NCBI GenBank assembly: GCA_963819785.1
Contig: CAWFXW010000013.1
Coordinates: 1 to 64,000 of the forward strand
Direction: 5' to 3'
Source of the DNA: Palsa-504 sp963819785
GTDB lineage: Bacteria; Actinomycetota; Actinomycetes; Streptosporangiales; Streptosporangiaceae
Length of the DNA stretch: 64,000 nucleotides
This document shows, in pieces, positions 52,577-60,138 of the stretch (its first letter is position 1; each line of letters opens with the position of its first letter). The position numbers and the translations under genes are program-made. The notes below the pieces were generated by a model. It was not told the origin of the DNA. It searched no databases and saw nothing but the letters and a program-made list of their open reading frames with translations.

Positions 52577-52651
52577 CGATCTTGCGGCAGCAAACCGCAG
52601 TCCGGGACATGCAGTCAAGCGGAGTATCGGGCTGCGGACGCACACGAACGG

Positions 52652-52703
52652 GGTGAAACCCGCATTCCACTACGTTCTTGTGTGGTGGAACCGGGGTTTC
52701 ACC
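52652..52703. repeat. Long imperfect hairpin downstream of tRNA-Val(CAC)
   Basis: GGTGAAACCC at 52652 faces GGGTTTCACC ending at 52703; the arms continue inward as TTCCAC/GTGGTGGAA with small offsets. It may be a second terminator or a mobile-repeat relic. GGTTTCAC recurs near 52751. Confidence 0.5.
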
Positions 52704-52926
52704 ACCTCGGCAGCCCCGGGAGCAGCGTCCCGCCGATCCCGCTGTGCTCCCGGTTTCACAGGAGCACGACCGGTACCTCCGCGAACATCGAAGTCCGGGT
52801 AACCGCCCGGGGACATTGCGGCCAGTTCGCGACTCTCGGTAGGTTCAGGTAGCCGAGTGTTACCGTCTTAGGCGTCGCCGTTTAGCTTGCCCGCCGCGGG
52901 TAGCTGACACGCGGAAGTGAGCGAGG

Positions 52927-53676
52927 ATGGATGTGCGAATGATGAGAGAAGGCGGAGGAGATCCCACCGGGGAGCTGAAGGCTCTGCACGACGCGCTGGT
53001 CAATACCGAGAACGTCGAGCAGTTCCTCCACGAGATGGCCGTGCTGGCGGCCCGCCTGGTGGGTGGCGACCTGTCCTGCGGGATGACCATGCGGTCCAGC
53101 GGGCGACCGGTCACGGTGGCTTGCAGCGACCCGGTGGCCGCGACGGTGGACGGGGTGCAGTACGAACTCGACGACGGTCCGTGCCTGCACGCCATGCGCG
53201 ATGGCCGCGTGGTGCACATCAAGGACACCGCGGACAAGGTGCGCTGGCCGGAGTTCGAGCGGCGGGCGGCCGCCCACGGCATCCGGTCGTGCCTGGCCCT
53301 GCCGCTGAGTTCCGAGGGCAGGCGGATCGGCGCTCTCAACCTGTACGCACGCGACGCGGCGGCGTTCGGCGCCGCTGAAGCCCGGCGCGCCGCCGACTTT
53401 GCCGAGAATGCGTCGGGCGCCCTGACGCTGGCCATCCGTCTGGCCTCGCACGCGGCCCTGATCGAGCAGCTGCGTGCGTCGCTGGCGTCGCGAACCGTCA
53501 TCGACCAGGCGCTCGGGATTGTCATGGCCCGGGAGCAGTGCACACAGGCGCGGGCCTTCGCTATCCTGCGCTCCGCATCGCAGAATAGCAACAAGAAACT
53601 ACGCGACATTGCCGGTGCCATCGTTACCAGTGTCAGCGGCGAGCCCCCGCAGCCGTCGCCGGCCTTCAACGATTAA
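52927..53676 (+). CDS. GAF and ANTAR domain protein (RNA-binding antiterminator)
   Basis: A 249-residue cytosolic regulator. A GAF domain covers residues about 20-165 (FLHEMAVLAARLVGGDLSCGMTM, then YELDDGPCLHAMRDG and ALPLSSEGRRIGALNLY). The ANTAR domain is residues about 180-235 (LRASLASRTVIDQALGIVMAREQ, then QARAFAILRSASQNSNKKLRDIA). ANTAR domains bind paired hairpins in leader RNA and prevent termination. The input is probably a small molecule or redox signal bound by GAF. Its targets are unknown; it is monocistronic and convergent with the STAS gene. Confidence 0.95.
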   Translation: MDVRMMREGGGDPTGELKALHDALVNTENVEQFLHEMAVLAARLVGGDLSCGMTMRSSGRPVTVACSDPVAATVDGVQYELDDGPCLHAMRDGRVVHIKDTADKVRWPEFERRAAAHGIRSCLALPLSSEGRRIGALNLYARDAAAFGAAEARRAADFAENASGALTLAIRLASHAALIEQLRASLASRTVIDQALGIVMAREQCTQARAFAILRSASQNSNKKLRDIAGAIVTSVSGEPPQPSPAFND

Positions 53677-53739
53677 CTACCGGCTCCGGATGCCGGGTAA
53701 ATGGCCGTCAATGGCCACCTGGAATTGCGCCGGTACTCT

Positions 53740-54132
53740 CTAGGCGGCTCCGCCGTCGGTACCCGCGCTGTTCGTAGCATTCCCGGAATCGGGCGAGGCC
53801 GCGAGCGATGATGCCACGCTCGGATAGATATCAAGCAGGCGGTCGATGCCGGTAAGTGAGAGCACGCGCTGCACCGCTGGCGTGCCGAGCACCAGCCGCA
53901 TCTCGCTCTGGCTGGCCTCGGCGCGCCGGAAGCCGCGAGCCAGGGCGCTTACCCCGGCCGAGTCGCAGAAGGTGGTCTTGCTCAGGTCGGCGACCAGCAC
54001 CGCCGCGCCCTGGTTGAGGACCGAGAGCAGGTCCTCGCGGACCTGATCGGCGTTGGTGATGTCGATCTCCGCGGGCAGCGAGACTACCGCGACCCGGCCG
54101 ATCCACAGCACCGGGTAGTGCTCACCGGACAT
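53740..54132 (-). CDS. STAS-domain anti-sigma-factor antagonist
   Basis: A 130-residue STAS protein: VAVVSLPAEIDITNADQVREDLL, then VLVADLSKTTFCDSAGVSALARGF, where the Ser in DSAG is the expected phosphorylation site, and MRLVLGTPAVQRVLSLTGIDRLLDIY. By family it frees a sigma factor by binding an RsbW-like kinase when unphosphorylated. The RsbW-like gene at 50852 is a possible partner. The start at 54132 gives normal family length; the longer upstream frame encodes an Arg-rich stretch unlike the family. Confidence 0.92.
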   Translation of the reverse strand: MSGEHYPVLWIGRVAVVSLPAEIDITNADQVREDLLSVLNQGAAVLVADLSKTTFCDSAGVSALARGFRRAEASQSEMRLVLGTPAVQRVLSLTGIDRLLDIYPSVASSLAASPDSGNATNSAGTDGGAA

Positions 54133-54283
54133 GACGATCACCGCCCGTTCATTGCTGGAGGGCGGGCCACGTCTCTGGACCCGGGATAAACGCGGCGATC
54201 GGCTGGCCGCCACCGCGTTGCGAACATTATTCACAGCGCTCCAGGGTCGCGCAAGCGCTTGCGGTCACTTCGGCCAGCCCGGG

Positions 54284-54904
54284 CTAATCCGGATAGAAGC
54301 CGTACCGCGCGAGCGGATCGATGAGCTCACGCTCCTCGTAGGCGAGGTGGGAGAGCAGGGTGTCGGTGAGCAGGTCCGCGGCATCGGTCAGTTCGCTGGC
54401 CTCGCCGGGCTGGCTGATGTAGTTCACCAGCGCCTGGTCAACCGCGTCGAGGACACCGTGAATGACGCGGTGCTCCTCCTGCAGCCGGTCGAGTACCGGG
54501 CCGAGCCCGTTGTCCCGGGCCCGCAGGTGCGGGAAGACGGCCGCGTCCTCCAGCCCATGATGCTGAGTCACCACCCGGCAGTAGCTCTGGCAGTAGGCCC
54601 CCATGGTCCAGTTGTTCTGCCTCATGGTCATCTGGTTCAGCTCGGACCTGGCCCGCCCGGCGTCGATCGCGCCCTTTTGCACCTGCACGATCAGGTCGCG
54701 GACGGTGGCCAGTTCGGCGCGTAGCATGTCGTGCACCGCGACCAGTTCGGCGCTGGCCGCGCGCCCGGCCCGGGTGTAGCGGGCGCCCGGCGGGGGAGCG
54801 GGACGCGTCGGGCGAGCGGTCTCGTCCCAGAGCCGCTGCCCGCTCAGCTGCGTCCCTTCATCCGGCGTCGGCTGGACGCCCGGACCCCGGTTTCCCTCAG
54901 TCAT
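54284..54904 (-). CDS. Hemerythrin-like (HHE) protein
   Basis: A 206-residue protein with a four-helix hemerythrin-like domain at about 50-195. Iron-ligand candidates are His in VAVHDMLRAEL, His and Glu in QHHGLEDAAVFPHL, His in LQEEHRVIHGVL and His/Glu in LLSHLAYEERELI. The first 45 residues are Pro-rich and disordered. GGAGGG lies upstream of the ATG at 54904. Such proteins bind oxygen, nitric oxide or peroxide. It is divergent from a MarR regulator with which it shares a 108-base spacer holding palindromic sites, so it is the likely target. Confidence 0.93.
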   Translation of the reverse strand: MTEGNRGPGVQPTPDEGTQLSGQRLWDETARPTRPAPPPGARYTRAGRAASAELVAVHDMLRAELATVRDLIVQVQKGAIDAGRARSELNQMTMRQNNWTMGAYCQSYCRVVTQHHGLEDAAVFPHLRARDNGLGPVLDRLQEEHRVIHGVLDAVDQALVNYISQPGEASELTDAADLLTDTLLSHLAYEERELIDPLARYGFYPD

Positions 54905-54938
54905 CGCGGGAACCCTCCGGTTCACTCAGCCCTAAATA

Positions 54939-54996
54939 TTTCAAAGTTAAAGCTATTCGCCGTCCCGATGCGCTGTCAAGGCATTTCAACGTTGAA
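54939..54996. promoter_or_regulatory. Paired MarR-type operators between hemerythrin and MarR genes
   Basis: TTCAACGTTGAA at 54985-54996 is a perfect palindrome, and TTCAAAGTTAA at 54940-54950 is a degenerate second copy 45 bases away. Both lie in the divergent spacer, fitting repression of both genes by the MarR dimer. Confidence 0.7.
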
Positions 54997-55012
54997 GAGT
55001 TATAGTGACGGA

Positions 55013-55606
55013 ATGACCGCCGAGATGGCGCGGGAGACCAGCACACCGCCCCAGGGCGTCCGGGACCGGGCCGACGTCCTGGTCGACCTGCTCGGCGAGC
55101 AGATCCACCAGGACGGTCTGGACGCCGCCACCAAGAAGCTGAGCGTGCGGGTACGCCGGCTGGCCAATCACGTGGAGCGTGAGCTGCGCCGCGAGCTGGC
55201 GGCCGAGGGCATCGAGGTCTGGGAGTTCGAGGTGCTGCTGGCCCTGCGCCGCGCGCCCGGCCAGCGGCTCAGCGCCGGGGCGCTGCTGCGCGGCTCCCAG
55301 GTCACCGCGGGCGCGATCACCAACCGGGTGGCCCGGCTGGAAAAGCAGGGCTGGGTCCGCCGTGACGTCGACCCGGCCGACCGCCGTCAGGTCCTGGTCA
55401 CCTTGACCGAGGCCGGGCAGCGCCATGCCGACCAGATCCTCGCCATCCACACCACCGCCGAGAAGCGCCTGCTCGGACGGGCCGACCCGGCCGCCCTCGA
55501 GCGTATGTGCGAGGATCTCAGGAACCTGCTGCTCGCCATCGAGGGACCCGCGGCCGACGAGCAGCCCTACGAGGCGTGTACCGAGCCCGGGCCAGGATCA
55601 GACTAG
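55013..55606 (+). CDS. MarR-family transcription regulator
   Basis: A 197-residue winged-helix regulator. The core is IEVWEFEVLLALRRAPGQRLSAGALLRGSQVTAGAITNRVARLEKQGWVRRDVDP, read here as the usual helix-turn-helix and wing (ADRRQVLVTLTEAG). N- and C-terminal helices form the dimer interface. ATG at 55013 gives the family length; upstream codons belong to the divergent gene. A perfect palindrome 17 bases before the start indicates autoregulation. The ligand is unknown, but pairing with a hemerythrin protein suggests an oxidative or nitrosative signal. Confidence 0.94.
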   Translation: MTAEMARETSTPPQGVRDRADVLVDLLGEQIHQDGLDAATKKLSVRVRRLANHVERELRRELAAEGIEVWEFEVLLALRRAPGQRLSAGALLRGSQVTAGAITNRVARLEKQGWVRRDVDPADRRQVLVTLTEAGQRHADQILAIHTTAEKRLLGRADPAALERMCEDLRNLLLAIEGPAADEQPYEACTEPGPGSD

Positions 55607-57121
55607 CCCTTCCAGCGTCGCGCGTGCTCCTCGTGCGTGCAGCGAGGCCAGCGCCGAACGGTACGCGGAGACGAAGGGCTTCTGGTCGACCAGGTCGCCG
55701 AACACGTCCCGGTTGGCGATGAACGCGTCGGGGTCCTCGTACTGGCGGCGGGCGAGCCGCATGAGCGTGTCCCGCAGCCGGTCCACCACCTCGATCGGCT
55801 GACCCGCCTCGTCGACGCCCTCCGCGTACCGGGCCCAGCTCGCCACCACCGCGGCCGAACGCCGGATCTCACCGCCCGTCGCCAGTTGCGAGCGCACCAC
55901 CGGCAGCAGCCACTTCGGGATCCGGTCGGAGCTTTCCGCGCACAGCCGGGCGATGGTGTCCCGGACCTGCGGATTACTGAAGCGCTCGAGCAGCGTGTGC
56001 TTGTAGCCCGACAGGTCCACCCCCGGCACCGGCGCCAGCGTGGGAGTGGCCTCGAAATCCATGTAGCCGAGCATGAAGGACTGGAACAGCGGGTCCTGAG
56101 CGGCCTCGTGCACCAGCCGGTAGCCGCACAGGTAGCCGAAGTAGGCCATCGCCTGGTGGCTCGCGTTGAGCAGGCGCAGCTTCATCAGCTCATACGGCTC
56201 GACGCGGTCGACGACCTGGACCCCGACCTGCTCGTACGGCGGGCGCCCGGCCGTGAACGCGTCCTCAAGCACCCATTGGGTGTAGGGCTCGCACACCACA
56301 GGCCACTGATCCTCGATGCCGAACCGCTCCCGGACCTCGGCCCGGTCGGCGTCGGTGGTCACCGGGGTGATGCGGTCCACCATCGAGTTGGGAAAGCGCG
56401 CCTCGTGCTCCACCCAGTCGCCGAGCTCCGGGTTCCGGAGCCGGGCGAAGGCGGTGAAGACGCGCTTGCTCAGGTACCCGTTGCCCTGCAGGTTGTCGCA
56501 GGACATGACCGTGAACGGGGTCAGGCCGCGCTTCCAGCGCCGTCGCAGCGCCTCGGTGATCAGGCCGAACGCCGTACGCGGCACCGCGCCGGGCTCGAGG
56601 TCGGCGAGCACGTCCGGGTTGGTCGCGTCGAACTCGCCGGTGACGTCGCTCAGGTTGTAGCCGCCCTCGGTGATGGTCAGCGACACGATCCGGGTCGTCT
56701 CGGCGGCCATCCGCTCGATGACCGCCTCCGGGTCGTCCGGCGCGAACAGGTACTCCACCACCGACCCGATCACCCGCGGCTCGTAGGTGCCGTCGCTGTG
56801 CTTGATGACCAGCGTGTACAGCCCGTCCTGCGCCTCCAGGACGCGCTTCATCCGCAGGTCGGCGGCCATGATCCCGACGCCGCAGATACCCCAGTCCCGC
56901 GCGCCCTCGCTCAGCAGGCGGTCGTGGTACATCGCCTGGTGCGCGCGGTGGAAGCCGCCCACGCCGATATGGACGACCCCCGGGGTTACCAGGTCGCGGT
57001 CGTAGGCCGGCACCGGCAGCTGATCGCGCCAGCAGCCGAGCGTCCGGGCGGACAGCGCCCGCGGGGACGGCCGCCGCGGGGACGGCGGCCGCGGGGACGG
57101 TGGCTGCGGTCTATCCGGCAA
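55598..57121 (-). CDS. Mannitol dehydrogenase family (polyol/fructuronate) oxidoreductase
   Basis: A 507-residue NAD(P)-dependent dehydrogenase of the long-chain mannitol family. The nucleotide-binding start is VVHIGVGGFHRAHQAMY. The catalytic region MKLRLLNASHQAMAYFG contains the conserved Lys-x5-Asn-x2-His pattern. Substrate could be mannitol, arabinitol or fructuronate; the sugar ABC genes in the same operon favour a polyol oxidised to a ketose. The start is TTG at 57121, overlapping the ATPase gene by eleven bases. The first 25 residues, encoded by a 15-base tandem repeat, are a Pro/Ser/Arg-rich extension unusual for the family. It is the last gene of the operon and convergent with the MarR gene. 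Confidence 0.92.
   Translation of the reverse strand: MPDRPQPPSPRPPSPRRPSPRALSARTLGCWRDQLPVPAYDRDLVTPGVVHIGVGGFHRAHQAMYHDRLLSEGARDWGICGVGIMAADLRMKRVLEAQDGLYTLVIKHSDGTYEPRVIGSVVEYLFAPDDPEAVIERMAAETTRIVSLTITEGGYNLSDVTGEFDATNPDVLADLEPGAVPRTAFGLITEALRRRWKRGLTPFTVMSCDNLQGNGYLSKRVFTAFARLRNPELGDWVEHEARFPNSMVDRITPVTTDADRAEVRERFGIEDQWPVVCEPYTQWVLEDAFTAGRPPYEQVGVQVVDRVEPYELMKLRLLNASHQAMAYFGYLCGYRLVHEAAQDPLFQSFMLGYMDFEATPTLAPVPGVDLSGYKHTLLERFSNPQVRDTIARLCAESSDRIPKWLLPVVRSQLATGGEIRRSAAVVASWARYAEGVDEAGQPIEVVDRLRDTLMRLARRQYEDPDAFIANRDVFGDLVDQKPFVSAYRSALASLHARGARATLEGLV
57061..57105 (-). repeat. Three 15-base tandem repeats in the dehydrogenase 5' end
   Basis: Three copies of GCGGGGACGGNNGCC at 57061, 57076 and 57091 encode a PSPRP-type repeat at the N-terminus of the dehydrogenase. 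Slippage would alter the protein by five residues per copy without a frame change. Confidence 0.8.
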
Positions 57122-58199
57122 GCCGGGCTCCGGTCACCGGGTGGAACGCGAACACGTCATCGGGCTGGACCCGGAAGGTGACCTCCTGCCCCGGGGCCGG
57201 AGGCTTGCGCCCCTCGGCGCGCGCCACGACCTGATTGCCGCTCTCGGCCAGCCGGACGTGCAGCAGGGCGTCCGCGCCCAGCTCCTCGACCAGCATTACC
57301 TCGCCCTTGATCTCCCCGGTGCCGTCGGCCAGGTGCATGTGTTCGGGCCGGATGCCGAGCACGAGCTCGCGCAGGTCGGCCTGGCTGGCCGCGGTCCGCA
57401 CCGCCGTGGGCAGCGGGATGACCGTCCCGCCGAGCCGGGCTCCGCCCTCGGTGAGCGGAACGGTCTGCAGGTTCATCGCGGGGGAGCCGATGAACCCGGC
57501 CACGAACTGGTTCACCGGGTTGTCGTACAGGTGACGCGGGGTATCCACCTGCTGTAGCTTGCCGCCTGCAAGAACCGCCACCCGGTGGCCCATGGTCATC
57601 GCCTCGACCTGGTCGTGGGTCACGTAGACGGTGGTGATCCCGAGGCGGCGCTGCAACTCGGCGATCTGGCTGCGGGTTTGCACGCGCAGCTTGGCGTCCA
57701 GGTTGGACAGCGGCTCGTCCATCAGGAACACCCGTGGCTCGCGCACGATGGCCCGGCCCATCGCCACCCGCTGCCGCTGGCCGCCCGACAGGGCCTTGGG
57801 CTTGCGGTCGAGCAGCCCGTCGTCCAGGTCCAGCAGCTTGGCCGCCTCCCGGACCCGCCGGTCACGTTCATCGCGCGGAACCCGCCGCATCTTGAGCGCA
57901 AAGCCCATATTCTCCGCGACGGTCTTGCTCGGGTACAGGGCGTAGTTCTGGAACACCATCGCGATGTCCCGGTCCTTGGGCGGCACCCAGGTGACGTCCG
58001 TCGCGCCGATCTCGATCCGCCCGCCGTCCAGCGGCTCGAGCCCGGCCAGCATCCGCAGCGCGGTGGTCTTGCCGGATCCGGACGGCCCCACCAGGACCAT
58101 GAACTCGCCGTCCTTGATGTCCAGGTCGAGCGCGTCCACCGCCGGCGCCGCGTCCTTGGCGTAGACCCGGCTCGCCTGCACGTACTTCACCTCAGCCAC
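57111..58199 (-). CDS. Sugar ABC transporter ATPase (MsmK/UgpC type)
   Basis: A 362-residue ATPase that would sit on the inner face of the membrane with the two permeases. It has Walker A GPSGSGKTT, Q loop VFQNYALYPSKTV, signature LSGGQRQR, Walker B VFLMDEPLSNLDAKLR and H loop YVTHDQVEAMTM. The C-terminal TOBE-type regulatory domain (about 240-360, IRPEHMHLADGTG) marks it as a carbohydrate importer. Everything is intact. It starts 16 bases after the second permease. Confidence 0.95.
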   Translation of the reverse strand: MAEVKYVQASRVYAKDAAPAVDALDLDIKDGEFMVLVGPSGSGKTTALRMLAGLEPLDGGRIEIGATDVTWVPPKDRDIAMVFQNYALYPSKTVAENMGFALKMRRVPRDERDRRVREAAKLLDLDDGLLDRKPKALSGGQRQRVAMGRAIVREPRVFLMDEPLSNLDAKLRVQTRSQIAELQRRLGITTVYVTHDQVEAMTMGHRVAVLAGGKLQQVDTPRHLYDNPVNQFVAGFIGSPAMNLQTVPLTEGGARLGGTVIPLPTAVRTAASQADLRELVLGIRPEHMHLADGTGEIKGEVMLVEELGADALLHVRLAESGNQVVARAEGRKPPAPGQEVTFRVQPDDVFAFHPVTGARLAG

Positions 58200-58214
58200 G
58201 GGGCACCTCCGCTT

Positions 58215-59072
58215 TCACTTGATCGCTCCCATCGACAGGCCGCGGACCAGGGACCGCTGGGCGATCCAGCCCACGATGATCACCGGCACCGAGGCCACCG
58301 TGGCCGCCGCGGACAGATGCGCGATGTACAGCCCCTCCTGGGGAACGGAGCTGATCAGGAACATCGGCAAGGTGGCGGCGTTGGTGGTGGTCAGGTTCAG
58401 CGCCAGGAACAGCTCGTTCCAGGCGAAGATCACGCAGATCAGTGCGGTCGACACGAGTCCGGGCGAGATGACGGGCATGATCACCTCGCCCATCTGCCGG
58501 ATCCGCCCGGCGCCGTCTAGTTCGGCGGCCTCCAGCATCTCGCCGGGCACCTCGAGCATGAACGAGCGGATCAGCCAGATCGCCAGCGGCAGGTTCATCG
58601 CGGTGTACAAGATGATCAGCAGCCAGATGTTGTCCAGCAGGTGGGTCTTGAGCGCGATGACGTACAGCGGGCCGATCGCGGCCACGATGGGCAGCATCTT
58701 GGTGGAGATGAAGAAGAACAGCCCGTCCTGCCACCGCTTGACCGGGTGAATCGCCAGCGCGTACGCGGCCGGGACGCCCAGCAGCAGGACCAGCACGGTG
58801 GAGACGACGGTGGCGATCACCGAGTGGGTCACGTAGGGGCCCCAGCCCGAGAAGACCAGGCGGAACTCGGCCAGGGTGGGGCTGAAGGTGAACTTGGGCG
58901 GCCAGGTTTCGGCTGCGGACTCCGGCTTGAACGCCGTGAGCACCATCCACAGCACGGGCAGGAAGAACGCGATCCCCGCCACCCACGCGACGATGCCCCA
59001 GCCGATCTGCCCTGACATCTCCCGGAACCGCTGGGATCCCGGTGGACGGGTCCGCGCGTGTACTGCCGTCAT
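58215..59072 (-). CDS. Sugar ABC transporter permease (MalG type)
   Basis: A 285-residue inner-membrane permease with six predicted helices (VAWVAGIAFFLPVLWMVL at the start, ICVIFAWNELFLALNL near the end). The EAA loop reads EVPGEMLEAAELDGAGRIRQMGEVIMP, which contacts the ATPase. The order permease F, permease G, ATPase is the usual one for polyol and maltose-type importers. It begins 37 bases after the first permease gene and so is cotranscribed with it. Confidence 0.94.
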   Translation of the reverse strand: MTAVHARTRPPGSQRFREMSGQIGWGIVAWVAGIAFFLPVLWMVLTAFKPESAAETWPPKFTFSPTLAEFRLVFSGWGPYVTHSVIATVVSTVLVLLLGVPAAYALAIHPVKRWQDGLFFFISTKMLPIVAAIGPLYVIALKTHLLDNIWLLIILYTAMNLPLAIWLIRSFMLEVPGEMLEAAELDGAGRIRQMGEVIMPVISPGLVSTALICVIFAWNELFLALNLTTTNAATLPMFLISSVPQEGLYIAHLSAAATVASVPVIIVGWIAQRSLVRGLSMGAIK

Positions 59073-59109
59073 ACTGTGTCCCCCCGTTCGCCTGCAAACC
59101 GAGGCTCAC

Positions 59110-60054
59110 TCATGACCCTGCTCCCTCGAACTGGAACACCCGCGCGAACATACGCAGCGCGAAGGTGGCCACGATGATGGTCAAGACGACGGTGACCACC
59201 CCTGCCGCGGCCGCTCCGCCCACGTCAAAGGCGTTGTTGACCTGCTCGTACAGGTAGAACGGCAGGTTGGTGGTAGCCGTCCCGGGGCCGCCGTTGGTCA
59301 TCAGCCGGACCGCGTCGAACACATTGATCAGGTAGATCGAGCCGAGCAGGATGCCGAGCTCGATGTACGGCCGCAGGAACGGGAAGGTGAGCTCGCGGAA
59401 CGTGGCCAGTGTCCCGGCCCCGTCGACCTTGGCCGCCTCCAGCACATCAGCCGGCTGCCCCTGCAGCCCGGCCAGCACGATGAGGGTCATGAACGGGGTC
59501 CACTGCCAGATCATGACCACGATGACCGAGCCCAGCGCGTGCGTGGACAGCCAGGCCACGTGGTGCACGCCGAACGGTTGCAGCAGGTAGTTCAGCAATC
59601 CGAAGTTCGGGTCGAGCATCGGGCCCGCCCAGACCAGCGCGGCGGCCGCGGGCATGACCAGGAACGGCGTGATGACCAGCGTTCGGACCACGCTGCGGCC
59701 GATGAACTTGCGGTCCAGCAGCAACGCGAAGGCCACGCCCAAGATCATGGCCACGAGCACCGCGGTGACGGTCATGATCACCGAGCGCCACAGCGCGCCG
59801 CGGAACGCCGCGTTGGTGAAGACCTGCTTGTAGTTGCTCACCCCGGTCCAGTGCGCACCGCCGGGGGTGTCGAAGAAGTAGTTCTGGAAGCTGTACCACA
59901 GCGTGACCAGGAACGGGATCTGGGTCACCACGATCGTGTAGATCAGCGCCGGCAGCAGCGGCAGCCGCCGTTGCCAGGCCTCCCGGCGGGAGGCGCCCCG
60001 CGGCCGGACTTCGGCCACCGAAGGCGGCGCCGCGCCTGTCTCGACTACTGCCAC
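59110..60054 (-). CDS. Sugar ABC transporter permease (MalF type)
   Basis: A 314-residue permease with six membrane segments (LPALIYTIVVTQIPFLVTLWY, then VIMTVTAVLVAMILGVAFALL and TPFLVMPAAAALVWAG). The EAA loop reads QPADVLEAAKVDGAGTLATFRELTFP. The GTG start at 60054 is chosen because AAGGAG lies at a fitting distance; the longer frame starts in the leader. A large hairpin lies between the binding-protein gene and this one and probably lowers its expression relative to the binding protein. Confidence 0.94.
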   Translation of the reverse strand: MAVVETGAAPPSVAEVRPRGASRREAWQRRLPLLPALIYTIVVTQIPFLVTLWYSFQNYFFDTPGGAHWTGVSNYKQVFTNAAFRGALWRSVIMTVTAVLVAMILGVAFALLLDRKFIGRSVVRTLVITPFLVMPAAAALVWAGPMLDPNFGLLNYLLQPFGVHHVAWLSTHALGSVIVVMIWQWTPFMTLIVLAGLQGQPADVLEAAKVDGAGTLATFRELTFPFLRPYIELGILLGSIYLINVFDAVRLMTNGGPGTATTNLPFYLYEQVNNAFDVGGAAAAGVVTVVLTIIVATFALRMFARVFQFEGAGS

Positions 60055-60096
60055 TGGCCACCACTCCTTACGATGCACGCCACGGTTCAAGGCCCC

Positions 60097-60131
60097 GGTG
60101 AGCCGGGCCGCCCCGAGAGGCCCGGCTCACC
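60097..60131 (-). terminator. Intercistronic hairpin between binding protein and permease genes
   Basis: GGTGAGCCGGGCC and GGCCCGGCTCACC pair over 13 bases with a nine-base loop. In sugar ABC operons such a hairpin commonly stabilises the binding-protein mRNA or ends part of the transcripts, giving more binding protein than permease. Confidence 0.8.
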
Positions 60132-60138
60132 AGAGCGC

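Larger units (their letters stand above)
52535..52926. other. Intergenic region before the GAF-ANTAR gene
   Basis: Apart from the two hairpins listed separately I see no gene here. Confidence 0.4.

Noticed and set aside
55637..57181. Plus-strand frame of 514 codons opposite the mannitol-type dehydrogenase
   Set aside because: Antisense shadow; the minus-strand protein has all family motifs.
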